Part shown: piece by piece, positions 32,504 to 39,848 of the stretch
Numbering within the stretch: position 1 is the first letter of the stretch
How the letters are laid out: the number at the start of each line of letters is the position of its first letter
Source of the DNA: Chersky-840 sp050011815
GTDB lineage: Bacteria; Actinomycetota; Acidimicrobiia; Acidimicrobiales; UBA8190
DNA: 64,000 bases
Direction: 5' to 3'
NCBI GenBank assembly: GCA_050011815.1
Contig: JBEKIJ010000008.1
Span: 1-64,000 of the forward strand
Notes under the pieces: model-generated
Seen by the model: only the letters and a program-made list of their open reading frames with translations
Database searches by the model: none
What the model was told of the DNA's origin: nothing
Translations under genes and position numbers: made by a program

Positions 32504-33416
32504 GGGCGCGCACCATAGCCGGGGCCGCCGGTCCCCTGTGGGGTTGGGCCTGGCCGCGTGCACGATGCTCGGGCTGGCTTCGTGCGGGAGCCCCACCCAC
32601 CCCGCCGCCGCCCGCCACGTCGCATCCCGCGTCCGCTCCAGCACCACCATGACCCCGACCACCGTGCCCACAACCGTGCCCACAACCGTGCCCACCACCG
32701 TCGCCACGACGGTGCCGACGACGACCACGGCACCCCCCGCCGCCCGCACCGTCGCCCCCGCGCCGGTGACCACGGCTCCTCGCCCGACGGCGCCGGTGTC
32801 GCCGCCGCCCCTCCTGGTCACGCGCCTGGTGGGGGTGGGATCGGCCACCCAGGTGATCGCGGTCAGCGCCGCGGCGTACGGCGACACGGTTGCCACGCTG
32901 ACCGCGTACCAGCACGACGCGGCAGGCTGGCACCAGGTGTTCGGCCCCTGGCAGGCCGATGTCGGGTACGCAGGCTTTGCCCCGCCCGGGCAGAAACACG
33001 AAGGGGACGGGCGCACGCCGTCGGGCTCGTTCGGGTTCGACTTCTTCTTCGGCGTGCTCGGAAACCCCGGAGTGCAGTTCCCGTTCCGGCAGGTGACAGG
33101 GCCGAACATCGTCTGGGATGACGATCCATCGAGCCCGCTCTACAACCAGTGGGTGGATACGAATGTCTCGAACGCGGGCGCCGCGCCCGAGCCCATGGAC
33201 GTCTCCGCCTACGACTACGGGGCCGTGATCGCCTACAACATAAGCCCGACCGTCCCCGGGGCGGGCAGCGCCATCTTCCTCCATGTCTCGGATGGGACTG
33301 CGACGGTGGGATGCGTGTCTCTCCCCACCAGCGAGCTGCTCGCCATCCTGCGTTGGTTGAGCCCCGCGGCGCAGCCCCGCATCATCATGGGGACCGCAGC
33401 CACCATCGCCCCCTGA
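32490..33416 (+). CDS. L,D-transpeptidase (YkuD domain) lipoprotein
   Basis: About 308 residues. A basic N terminus leads to the hydrophobic VGLGLAACTMLGLASCGSP with lipobox L-A-S-C, then a Thr/Pro/Val linker built from four or so PTTV units, then a YkuD-type domain. The catalytic motif is SAIFLHVSDGTATVGCVSLP (His followed by S/T-x-G-C, nucleophile Cys). It would form 3-3 peptidoglycan cross-links or attach proteins to the wall. The start is uncertain: GTG at 32478, 32490 and 32538 are in frame, and a positively charged n-region is present only with the earlier two. With 32490 it overlaps the divergent M15 gene by 14 bp. Confidence 0.82.
   Translation: MGRGTGAHHSRGRRSPVGLGLAACTMLGLASCGSPTHPAAARHVASRVRSSTTMTPTTVPTTVPTTVPTTVATTVPTTTTAPPAARTVAPAPVTTAPRPTAPVSPPPLLVTRLVGVGSATQVIAVSAAAYGDTVATLTAYQHDAAGWHQVFGPWQADVGYAGFAPPGQKHEGDGRTPSGSFGFDFFFGVLGNPGVQFPFRQVTGPNIVWDDDPSSPLYNQWVDTNVSNAGAAPEPMDVSAYDYGAVIAYNISPTVPGAGSAIFLHVSDGTATVGCVSLPTSELLAILRWLSPAAQPRIIMGTAATIAP
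32512..32517 (-). promoter_or_regulatory. -10 element TATGGT for the M15 peptidase gene
   Basis: Minus-strand TATGGT ends 8 bp before the GTG at 32503, predicting a leaderless transcript; it lies inside the possible 5' coding end of the divergent L,D-transpeptidase. Confidence 0.45.
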
Positions 33417-33477
33417 CCGGCCCGCCCCGGCCCCGTCTCGCCCGGTCGTCCGTCTCGCTCACGGCTCCCTCCCGCCG

Positions 33478-33483
33478 TAGCGT
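33478..33483 (+). promoter_or_regulatory. -10 element TAGCGT for the nitroreductase gene
   Basis: TAGCGT ends 7 bp before the GTG at 33491; no Shine-Dalgarno site. Confidence 0.5.
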
Positions 33484-33490
33484 GGGCTTC

Positions 33491-34087
33491 GTGGAAGACG
33501 TCTTTCAGATCGTGCACCGCCAGCGCGCCTGTCGGAGGTTCAGCGACGACCCCGTCGACGACGACATGGTGGAGAAGGTGCTCGACGCGGCCACCTTCGC
33601 CCCCAGCGCCGAGAACCGCCAGCCGTGGGTGTTCGTCGTGGTCCGCGACGCCGATCGACGGTCCGCCATCGGCGCCATCACGCGCCGGGCGTGGGAGGGC
33701 GGGGGCCGGGCCCATTCCGAGACCCGGTTGTCCCCCGGGCTCCTCGCCGATGTGGAGACCGGGGCCCAGGGCGGCATCGCCGGGGCCCCGGTTCTCGTCG
33801 TCGTGTGCGGCGACACCCGCCTCGGGGACCGACGTGTGCTCGAGGCGTCGGTGTTCCCCGCCATCCAGAACCTGCTCCTCGCCGCCACCGCTCTGGGTCT
33901 CGGCTCGTCGCTCACCACCCTGCCGCTGGTGCTGGGCGACGAACTGGTCTCGATCGTGGCACTGCCACCGGAGGTCCTCCCGATGGCGGTCATCCCCCTG
34001 GGCTGGCCGGCCCGCCCCTTGTCCCCGCCCCGGCGTCTCCCGGTGGCCGAGAAGGCCCATCGCGAGACCTTCGGCACCCCGTGGTGA
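33491..34087 (+). CDS. Nitroreductase-family FMN oxidoreductase
   Basis: A 198-residue flavoprotein. The FMN-binding opening is FQIVHRQRACRRFSDDPVDDDMVEKVLDAATFAPSAENRQPWVFVVV, with R-x-x-R-x-F and P-S-x-x-N-x-Q-P-W signatures. FPAIQNLLLAATALGLGSSLTTLP and VIPLGWPA complete the fold. The family reduces nitro-compounds, quinones or unsaturated substrates with NAD(P)H; some actinobacterial members use F420. The specific substrate is unknown. GTG at 33491 is set by the -10 element immediately upstream. Confidence 0.9.
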   Translation: MEDVFQIVHRQRACRRFSDDPVDDDMVEKVLDAATFAPSAENRQPWVFVVVRDADRRSAIGAITRRAWEGGGRAHSETRLSPGLLADVETGAQGGIAGAPVLVVVCGDTRLGDRRVLEASVFPAIQNLLLAATALGLGSSLTTLPLVLGDELVSIVALPPEVLPMAVIPLGWPARPLSPPRRLPVAEKAHRETFGTPW

Positions 34088-34181
34088 GACCGGGGTAAGG
34101 CCTCACCGTGCTCTCGCGCACGGTCCGGCGCTACGGTCCCCCCGTCTCCGCCAAACGATGCCGGGAGGGGCGCACCGTCCG

Positions 34182-34709
34182 ATGCAGAAGCACGAGTACG
34201 ACGTGATCGTGGACGGCACCCCGCCCGAGGTGTGGGAGCTGTTCTGGTACCGGGGCCCGCGCCGTCCCACCACCTCGGGCGTGTCGATCGAGATCCTCCA
34301 CCCCGGCGACGCGGTGGGCGAGGGTCTCGTCCGACACTGCACCTTCCGCGTGCCCCGCTACCTGATGTCGGGGGGAGTCGGGAAGTCGTGGGAGTGGCTC
34401 ACCGAGGTCAGCCCGCCTGTGTCGTGGAAGTACGACGCCGTGGGCAAACCGCTGTGGTCGATCGCCGAGGGACGCACCCGGCTCGAGGACCTCGGGGACG
34501 GCCGGACCAAGATCCATTTCTCCGAGACCTACCACGCCTTCAACCCGGTGATCCGGGTGCTGCTCGAGCGCCGGGTCCACCGCTTCATCTCGAAGGACAA
34601 CGACCGGTTGATCACGACCGCGATCAACGACGGGATCCGACGGCTTCGTGCCGCCCGGGGCTCGACGCCCGCGGTGGGCCCCGAGGGCGGACCCAAGGGT
34701 GGAACGTGA
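34182..34709 (+). CDS. SRPBCC (START-like) protein
   Basis: A 175-residue START-like protein: YDVIVDGTPPEVWELFW is the usual opening, followed by VSIEILHPGDAVGEGLVRHCTFRVPRY and SWKYDAVGKPLWSIAEGRTRLEDLGDGRTKIHFSETYHAF. These proteins bind hydrophobic ligands or act as cyclases. The ATG at 34182 is favoured by GGGAGGGG upstream; ATG 34158 is the alternative. A TACGGT element at 34132-34137 can serve as -10. The last 11 bp overlap the beginning of the sigma-factor gene. Confidence 0.85.
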   Translation: MQKHEYDVIVDGTPPEVWELFWYRGPRRPTTSGVSIEILHPGDAVGEGLVRHCTFRVPRYLMSGGVGKSWEWLTEVSPPVSWKYDAVGKPLWSIAEGRTRLEDLGDGRTKIHFSETYHAFNPVIRVLLERRVHRFISKDNDRLITTAINDGIRRLRAARGSTPAVGPEGGPKGGT

Positions 34710-35244
34710 CCTCACGGAACCTTTCGAGGGCCCGCCCCCTCTTGTAGGCGTGGAGCAGCTCGTCCGGGCGGCTCGGCGGGGTGACGCCGTTGCTATGGAC
34801 GCGCTCGTGCGCGAGCTGATGCCCTACGTGAGCCGGGTGTGCGGGGCGATCGCCCTCGACCGCGGAGACGACGCCATGCAAGAGACATTCATCGCGGTGC
34901 TGCGCAACATCAAATCACTGCGCCAGCCCGCCGCCCTCCACGGCTGGGTGCGTCGGATCGCGGTGCGCGAGTCCATCCGGGCCGCCCGCGGCCGGCGCGA
35001 GGATCCCGTCGACCCCTCCGTGCTCGTGAGCGCCCCCGTCCCTCCCATCGACGTCGCGGCGGTCATCGACGTCCGGTCGACCCTGGCGAGTCTCGCCCCT
35101 GAGCAGCGAGCCGTCCTCGTCCTACGCGACATCGACGGATTGAGCGAGACCGAGACCGCAAAGCTCCTGGGTATCGCCGAGGGCACCGTGAAGTCGCGCC
35201 TGCACCGGGCCCGGTCGGCCTTCGCGCGGAGGTGGGAACCGTGA
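34699..35244 (+). CDS. ECF RNA polymerase sigma factor
   Basis: A 181-residue group IV sigma factor. Region 2 is VRAARRGDAVAMDALVRELMPYVSRVCGAIALDRGDDAMQETFIAVLRNI, and region 4 is LASLAPEQRAVLVLRDIDGLSETETAKLLGIAEGTVKSRLHRARSAF, the typical helix-turn-helix. No C-terminal extension is present. The start is taken as GTG at 34699, inside the preceding START-like gene; GTG 34750 is an alternative. The stop overlaps the next gene (GTGA). No anti-sigma factor with a zinc-binding or membrane domain is encoded next to it, so its control must differ from the usual type. Confidence 0.93.
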   Translation: MERDLTEPFEGPPPLVGVEQLVRAARRGDAVAMDALVRELMPYVSRVCGAIALDRGDDAMQETFIAVLRNIKSLRQPAALHGWVRRIAVRESIRAARGRREDPVDPSVLVSAPVPPIDVAAVIDVRSTLASLAPEQRAVLVLRDIDGLSETETAKLLGIAEGTVKSRLHRARSAFARRWEP

Positions 35245-35732
35245 GCGACGTCGGGCGCCAGTGGCCGGCGGCGGCGTTCGGGCCGATCGGGCGGGCCCGG
35301 GCATTGGCCGCCTCGATCCCCAGTGCGGCATGGACCGAGGGGATCCTGGACGCGCCCTATGCGACGGCGTGGCCATGGATCGCCGATCTGGCGGTGTCGG
35401 TGCCCCGTTTCGACACCCAGGTGCGCAAGCTGCGCGTGCTCTCCCGCCGAGCAGAGGACGGGGCCGAGCGGCTGCGCGTGGCGGCCACGACCTTCGGTGT
35501 CACGTTCCCCTTCGACGTCCGGCTCGAGGACGGCTTCTGCCTCATGCAGGCCCGGGCCCGCCTGTATCTCGTCCTCATGGCGGCCGAGCCCCACGACGGG
35601 GGGGAGCGCACGCGCTTCATGCACCTCGAGGCGGTCCCGCTGCCGGGGACCCGGCTCGTGCGGGCCCATCTCCAGCGCGTCGTCGACGCCGACTTCCGCA
35701 ACCTGGCCCGTCTCGCCGCCCACGGGTTCTGA
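35241..35732 (+). CDS. Hypothetical protein coupled to ECF sigma factor, possible START-like fold
   Basis: A 163-residue cytosolic protein that starts with GTG at 35241 inside the sigma-factor stop codon (GTGA), so it is translationally coupled. ILDAPYATAWPWIADLAVSVPRFDTQVRKLRVLSRR and DVRLEDGFCLMQARARLYLVLMAAEPHDGGERTRFMHLEAVPLPG give the alternating strand pattern of SRPBCC proteins, though I cannot place it in a named family. As the obligate partner of the sigma factor it is the best candidate for its regulator, perhaps by sensing a hydrophobic ligand; this is inference. Three in-frame stop codons follow in a 15-bp repeat. Confidence 0.65.
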   Translation: MSDVGRQWPAAAFGPIGRARALAASIPSAAWTEGILDAPYATAWPWIADLAVSVPRFDTQVRKLRVLSRRAEDGAERLRVAATTFGVTFPFDVRLEDGFCLMQARARLYLVLMAAEPHDGGERTRFMHLEAVPLPGTRLVRAHLQRVVDADFRNLARLAAHGF

Positions 35733-35762
35733 GTGGCAGAGTTCTGAGTGGCAGAGTTCTGA
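35726..35762. repeat. 15-bp tandem repeat across a stop codon
   Basis: GTTCTGAGTGGCAGA occurs twice in tandem plus a partial third copy. The unit is five codons, so the TGA stop of the preceding gene is repeated in frame three times. Confidence 0.95.
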
Positions 35763-35807
35763 TCGACACGGTTCTGCGGGCTCGAGGGGGTGGGTGCGGC
35801 CCCCCGG

Positions 35808-35813
35808 TACTGT
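35808..35813 (+). promoter_or_regulatory. -10 element TACTGT for the thioesterase gene
   Basis: TACTGT ends 6 bp before GTG 35820; this supports GTG 35820 over ATG 35829 and implies a leaderless mRNA. Confidence 0.5.
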
Positions 35814-35819
35814 GCGCAG

Positions 35820-36233
35820 GTGCCCGTGATGACCGTCGCCGAGCTCCAGAGTCTTCTCGACGGGACCTTTCCCGATTCGCCCCCTCCGTACTTCATCGAG
35901 GAGACCGGCGACTGGGGTGTCAGGATCCGGCTCCCGGTCACCGAGGAACACAGCCGGCCGGGAGGCACCGTGGCAGGCCCGGCCCTCATGGCCTTGGCCG
36001 ACGCGGCGGCCTGGTTGGCGATCCTGGCCCAGATCGGCCCGGTGCTCCTGGCCGTGACCACGAGCCTGCACATCGACTTCCTGCGCAAGCCGGCCCTGGT
36101 CGACGTGGTGGCCGAGGGCCGCCTCTTGAAGCTGGGCAAGCAGCTCGGCGTGGTCGACGTCGGGCTCCACTCGGCCGGCCACGAGGAGCTCGTGGCCAAG
36201 GCCCAGGTCACCTATTCCATCCCTCCCCGGTAG
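35820..36233 (+). CDS. PaaI-family hotdog thioesterase
   Basis: A 137-residue single hotdog-fold thioesterase. The catalytic-region motif is EHSRPGGTVAGPALMALADAAAWLAI (H-x-x-P-x-G-x-x-x-G-x-x-x-x-x-x-A-D), followed by TTSLHIDFLRKPA and the closing strand EELVAKAQVTYSI. Such enzymes hydrolyse acyl-CoA esters, often aryl-CoA. GTG at 35820 is chosen because of the -10 element. The last 26 bp overlap the 3' end of the convergent ferredoxin gene. Confidence 0.88.
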   Translation: MPVMTVAELQSLLDGTFPDSPPPYFIEETGDWGVRIRLPVTEEHSRPGGTVAGPALMALADAAAWLAILAQIGPVLLAVTTSLHIDFLRKPALVDVVAEGRLLKLGKQLGVVDVGLHSAGHEELVAKAQVTYSIPPR

Positions 36234-36447
36234 TCGGTCGGCGATCGGCGACTCGTGCGAGGACAAAGGCGCGCCGGGGGCATTCCCGTGCGGCTCGCCG
36301 TGCCAATGCCACCAGGTGCGTCGGGACGGGCCCTCCCTCGACGACGGGGTATCCCCATTCGTCGAGGGTGACGAGCTCGGGGAGGAGCTCGGCGCAGTAC
36401 CCGTAGGCCTCGCACGCGATCGGGTCGACCTTGATCACCGGGCTCAT
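36208..36447 (-). CDS. Short [3Fe-4S]-type ferredoxin
   Basis: A 79-residue ferredoxin of the actinobacterial single-cluster type: MSPVIKVDPIACEAYGYCAELLPELVTLDEWGYPVV has Cys12 and Cys18 with a non-Cys residue at the middle ligand position, and a final C-P pair follows later (ARECPRRAF), which is the [3Fe-4S] signature. Its start codon overlaps the NuoF-like stop (ATGA), so the two are made together. In the operon it is the likely soluble electron donor or acceptor of the NuoF-like flavoprotein. Confidence 0.9.
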   Translation of the reverse strand: MSPVIKVDPIACEAYGYCAELLPELVTLDEWGYPVVEGGPVPTHLVALARRAARECPRRAFVLARVADRRPTTGEGWNR

Positions 36448-37784
36448 CGGGTTCCCGCCTTGATCGACCGCGCCGTGGCCGAGACCGAGGGGGGAAGCAC
36501 CGAGGGCCCGTCTCGAAACGCGCAGGGTCGTCCCTGCGCGTGTGCGGCGGCATCGGCGGCGAAGACCGACAATGCGCTGCGCACCATGCGGGCCACGCCG
36601 TCGGGATGACGACACGCCCCGCGCCCGTCCACCGACGCCACGCGCCCCCTGATTCGTCTGATGGCGCCGGGGTCGGGGTGCCCGGACTCGAGGCGCTCCA
36701 GATCGGTGGCGACGGCGGGGAGCCCGAAGACACAGGGTCCGCACTGGCCGGCGCTCTCACCTGCCATGTAGCGCGCCACTCTCCTCGTCTCGGCGATGCC
36801 GCAGCTCCGTCGGGTCAGGACCACGAGCACGCCCGGCCCGACGACGCCGCCCACGGCGGCGAGGTCACGCGGGGCATAACGCGTGCCGAGCGCCGCGGCG
36901 GGGACCCAGGCGCCGCCGAAACCCCCGGTGAGCACGGCGGTGACCTCGTGGGTCGGTCGGGCCTGTCCGACGATGGCGCCCAGGGTCGTCCCCATGGCGA
37001 CTTCGTAGACACCGGCGCGCTCGACGCCGCCCGAGACCGTGACCAGCGCCGTCCCCGGTGCATCGACGGTGCCGGCGCCGCGGAACGAGGCGGGGCCGTA
37101 CCTGGCGATCAGGGCCATGTGGGCGAGGGTCTCGGCGTTGTGCACGAGCGCCGCACCTCGTGAGAGCTTCAGGGGGTCACGCTTGTCCGGCCGCCACCTC
37201 GGCGCCCCCGAGTCTCCCTGCAACCACGACACCAAGGCCGATTCCTCGCCGGCGACATACCCCCCGGGGGGACGCGCCACCTCCACCGGCACCGGCGCCG
37301 AGGCGGTGCCGACTCGTTGCGCCACGGCGCCCAGCACCGCGCCGGCCGTGTCGGGCCGATCCCGGGGGACGCACACCACGATCCGGGTGGCGCCGGTTGC
37401 ACGGGCGGCCAACTCGGCCCCGTCGAGAACGAGATGGGGCACACATGACAGAAGGATCCCGTCCTTGGCGCTGGCGGGCTCGCCCTCCATGGCGTTGACG
37501 ACCAGCGTCGGAGTTCCTTTCGACGACCGGATCAGCCTGAGCTTGGTCGCCGAGGGGAACGACGCGCCCCCGCGACCGGTGAGGCCCGATGCCTCGATCG
37601 TCGCCGCGAAGCGATCGGCCCACCCAACGTCGCCCGGTCGGGGAAGGGGAGGCGGACCGTGGTGAGCGAGATGGGACAGAAGATCAGCACGACGGCGCGC
37701 CCGCCAGCTCCCCAGGAGCGTGGCTGCGGGCCCGTCGGGCGCGGCGCGGGGACCGGCGCCGGCTTCGGTGATGGCGGTTGGCAT
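36444..37784 (-). CDS. NuoF-like NADH-binding FMN/iron-sulfur protein
   Basis: A 446-residue homologue of the NADH-dehydrogenase 51-kDa subunit. FMN/NADH elements are SGLTGRGGASFPSATK, NAMEGEPASAKD and GGYVAGEESALVSWLQG. The cluster motif reads GESAGQCGPCVFG instead of the usual E-S-C-x-x-C-x-x-C, so the first ligand is Ala; the later Cys in GACRHPDG could be the final ligand. NuoE- and NuoG-like partners are absent, so this is not complex I. AGGAG precedes the ATG at 37784. It sits between a ferric-reductase-like membrane protein and a ferredoxin and probably passes electrons from NAD(P)H or ferredoxin to the membrane. Confidence 0.88.
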   Translation of the reverse strand: MPTAITEAGAGPRAAPDGPAATLLGSWRARRRADLLSHLAHHGPPPLPRPGDVGWADRFAATIEASGLTGRGGASFPSATKLRLIRSSKGTPTLVVNAMEGEPASAKDGILLSCVPHLVLDGAELAARATGATRIVVCVPRDRPDTAGAVLGAVAQRVGTASAPVPVEVARPPGGYVAGEESALVSWLQGDSGAPRWRPDKRDPLKLSRGAALVHNAETLAHMALIARYGPASFRGAGTVDAPGTALVTVSGGVERAGVYEVAMGTTLGAIVGQARPTHEVTAVLTGGFGGAWVPAAALGTRYAPRDLAAVGGVVGPGVLVVLTRRSCGIAETRRVARYMAGESAGQCGPCVFGLPAVATDLERLESGHPDPGAIRRIRGRVASVDGRGACRHPDGVARMVRSALSVFAADAAAHAQGRPCAFRDGPSVLPPSVSATARSIKAGTR

Positions 37785-37801
37785 GGGGTTGCTCCTGTGG
37801 G

Positions 37802-38404
37802 TTAGGCGGAAAGGTGCTTGACGCGGGCGCCCTCGTGGCGGTGGGGGACGGGATGCAACGCCAATGCCCTGGACCGGCGGGCCGCGGCCAAGGCGATGCG
37901 CCACGCTCCGGCTCCGACGACCGCACCGACACAGACGAGGGTCATGTCGATCACCCATTCCTGGCGCATGTCGGTGCCCATGCCGAAGGCGTGCGAGAGC
38001 GCCACCGGCCAACTGAGATATGCCAACCAGTGCACCGCTCGCCAGGTGCGGGCGCGGATCCTGTGCCGCAGGAGGCTGGTCAGCGCCACCGCGAGCAGCA
38101 GGTCCACGCCCACGGCGCCGAGCGCCACCCACAGCCGTTTGTAGGAGGAGGCGAAGGGGACCACGATCGCCGTCCATCCGATGTGGACGTAGGTGTCGAC
38201 CACGCTGGTGAGGATGTGGCAGGCCAGGAATCCCATCGTGATCACCGAGACGCGGCGATGCAGGTCCTGGATCGAGAACCCCGGCCAGCGCGGGCCGGTG
38301 ACCCGGTTGGCCGTGAGGATCCCGAGCACGGTCGTGGCGGTCAGGAGGACCAACGACACGAGGCCGGTCGCCCGGGTGGCGTACCAGAGGACGGGCGAGC
38401 TCAT
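37802..38404 (-). CDS. Ferric-reductase-like transmembrane cytochrome b-type protein
   Basis: A 200-residue integral membrane protein with about five to six hydrophobic segments. The layout is MSSPVLWYATRATGLVSLVLLTATTVLGI, then LHRRVSVITMGFLACHILTSVVDTYVHIG, HWLAYLSWPVALSHAFGMGTD. Conserved His residues in LHRR, ACHIL, VHW and LSHAF are positioned on helices like the two bis-His heme sites of the ferric-reductase/MsrQ superfamily. Role: carry electrons across the membrane. Its start overlaps the ApbE stop codon (ATGA). The C terminus is basic and His-rich. Confidence 0.85.
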   Translation of the reverse strand: MSSPVLWYATRATGLVSLVLLTATTVLGILTANRVTGPRWPGFSIQDLHRRVSVITMGFLACHILTSVVDTYVHIGWTAIVVPFASSYKRLWVALGAVGVDLLLAVALTSLLRHRIRARTWRAVHWLAYLSWPVALSHAFGMGTDMRQEWVIDMTLVCVGAVVGAGAWRIALAAARRSRALALHPVPHRHEGARVKHLSA

Positions 38405-39393
38405 GACGCGGTGTCGGCCCGGTCGTCCGAGGGCCAACCGTTGAGGGCGATGACTTCTCCGTCGTGGCGGACGAGACGGGCGGCGAGGCCCATGTCCACC
38501 AGCTTGGGGACGGCCCGTCGGCCCCACACGACCGCAGCCGTGCTGAGCGCGTTGGCTTCGACACAGCTGGCGCCCGAGACCGACACGAGAAGCCAGAACG
38601 GCGCCACGCAGTCGCCCGTGGCGGGGTCGACGATGTGATGCAGCAGTCGTCCGCCCCGTTGCCAGGTCCGCACCGACGTGCTCGAGCTGGCCATTCCCCC
38701 TGATTCGATCGAGACGACCTGGTCGACGGCGGCCACGGGCGTCGAGGAGCTGATGGCGATGCCGACGGCCCACCCGCCCTCGGGCGGGCCCCCCGCTGTC
38801 GCCACGTCGCCACCGATGCTGACGAGGACCCCGGTCCCGAGCGCCCCGGCGATCCGCCCTGCCGCCCGGTCGGCGACGAGGGCCTTGGCCGACGCTCCGA
38901 GGTCGATGTGGGTTCCGGGCGGTACCCGCACCGTGCGCGCCCGGGCGTCGAGCTCGATCTGCCACCAGCCCGGGGCGGGGCGCGGCGCATCCCCGAGCTC
39001 GGTGTCGAGCTCGTCGAGCTCGTCGAAGTCACGGTCGTAGCCGAGCGCCTCGACGGCGGCCCCGACCGTGGGGTCCACGGCTCCGTCGGTGCGTTGCGCG
39101 ACCTCACACGCCACTCGTATGGCGTCGAAGAGCAACGGGCTCACCTCCACGCGTGCGCCGTTGGCACGGTGCAGGTGCCACAGCTCGGAATCGTGTCGGA
39201 ACCGGCTACAGGCTTCGTCGATGGCGACGAGCTCGTCGCGCAGGATCCTGTGGGCCTTGTCGAGCCTGTCGGGGTCGGTGACCGCCACCACGGCGGTGGT
39301 GCCGATGGCGGGCATGGATCGGAGGGCGGGTCGCGGGGCGGGCCCGGGGCATGAGCCGGCCCCGGCACGGGGACGCGCGGCGCGTGTCGTCAT
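38401..39393 (-). CDS. apbE: FAD:protein FMN transferase (ApbE)
   Basis: A 330-residue ApbE-type flavin transferase. The signature stretches are IDEACSRFRHDSELWHL, PTVGAAVEALGYDRDF, GTHIDLGASAKALVADRA (nucleotide/Mg region), SIGGDVAT and RLLHHIVDPATGDC near residue 255. It attaches FMN through a phosphoester bond to Ser/Thr of target proteins in the cell envelope. There is no clear signal peptide: the first 25 residues are Ala/Pro/Arg-rich without a hydrophobic core, so the site of action is unclear. The start overlaps the preceding small membrane protein by 4 bp (ATGA). An obvious FMN_bind-domain substrate is lacking in the operon. Confidence 0.93.
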   Translation of the reverse strand: MTTRAARPRAGAGSCPGPAPRPALRSMPAIGTTAVVAVTDPDRLDKAHRILRDELVAIDEACSRFRHDSELWHLHRANGARVEVSPLLFDAIRVACEVAQRTDGAVDPTVGAAVEALGYDRDFDELDELDTELGDAPRPAPGWWQIELDARARTVRVPPGTHIDLGASAKALVADRAAGRIAGALGTGVLVSIGGDVATAGGPPEGGWAVGIAISSSTPVAAVDQVVSIESGGMASSSTSVRTWQRGGRLLHHIVDPATGDCVAPFWLLVSVSGASCVEANALSTAAVVWGRRAVPKLVDMGLAARLVRHDGEVIALNGWPSDDRADTAS

Positions 39394-39812
39394 CGCCCTG
39401 TCCCACCCGACACGACGGTGGCCGACCTGGTGGTCGAGCTCGGGGTGGTCGATGCCGTGGTCGGGGTCGTCGTGGCGGCGGTGGCGGCGGTGGCCGCGGT
39501 GGCCGGAGTGGTCGTGGCCGTCGGGGCCGTCTGTGACGCACCCGACGACGACGCCGTGGCCGAGGACGTCGACGCGGGCGAGCTCGTCGAGGCCCGGGCC
39601 GAAGCCGTCGTTCCGGGGATCTCCTTGGACACCACGAGCCCCAGCACCGCGGCGGCTCCGGCCGCCACGATCGCCGTAGCTCTCGAGACCCAGCGCACCC
39701 GGGCCCGGGCGTCCTCGCGCCGGGTGGCTCCGGGTCGGCCCGGGGGGACCTTCGGTCGGACCGGGGGGCCCACGTTCGGTGCTCTGGTCGGCAGCGTCGT
39801 CATGGTCGGCAT
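39390..39812 (-). CDS. Small membrane protein with Ser/Thr/Ala-rich extracytoplasmic tail (possible ApbE substrate)
   Basis: A 140-residue protein. Residues 1-43 are Pro/Arg-rich and cytoplasmic, 44-63 form one membrane helix (ATAIVAAGAAAVLGLVV), and 64-140 are a Ser/Thr/Ala-rich tail. Small FMN-binding proteins in related clusters have the same N-terminal plan but carry an FMN_bind domain after the linker; here that domain is absent. However, the tail contains SGASQT (residues 90-95), which fits the [S/T]-G-A-[S/T]-x-[S/T] pattern flavinylated by ApbE. Either it is a minimal flavin carrier or a truncated remnant. Translational overlap with apbE supports a shared role. The composition makes a chance motif possible. 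Confidence 0.6.
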   Translation of the reverse strand: MPTMTTLPTRAPNVGPPVRPKVPPGRPGATRREDARARVRWVSRATAIVAAGAAAVLGLVVSKEIPGTTASARASTSSPASTSSATASSSGASQTAPTATTTPATAATAATAATTTPTTASTTPSSTTRSATVVSGGTGR

Positions 39813-39848
39813 GTCACCATGCGAACCTGCCGACCCTCGCAGAGTCGG

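Noticed and set aside
32640..32730. Short Thr-Val-Pro-coding tandem repeats as a regulatory element
   Set aside because: They encode the flexible linker between lipobox and YkuD domain.
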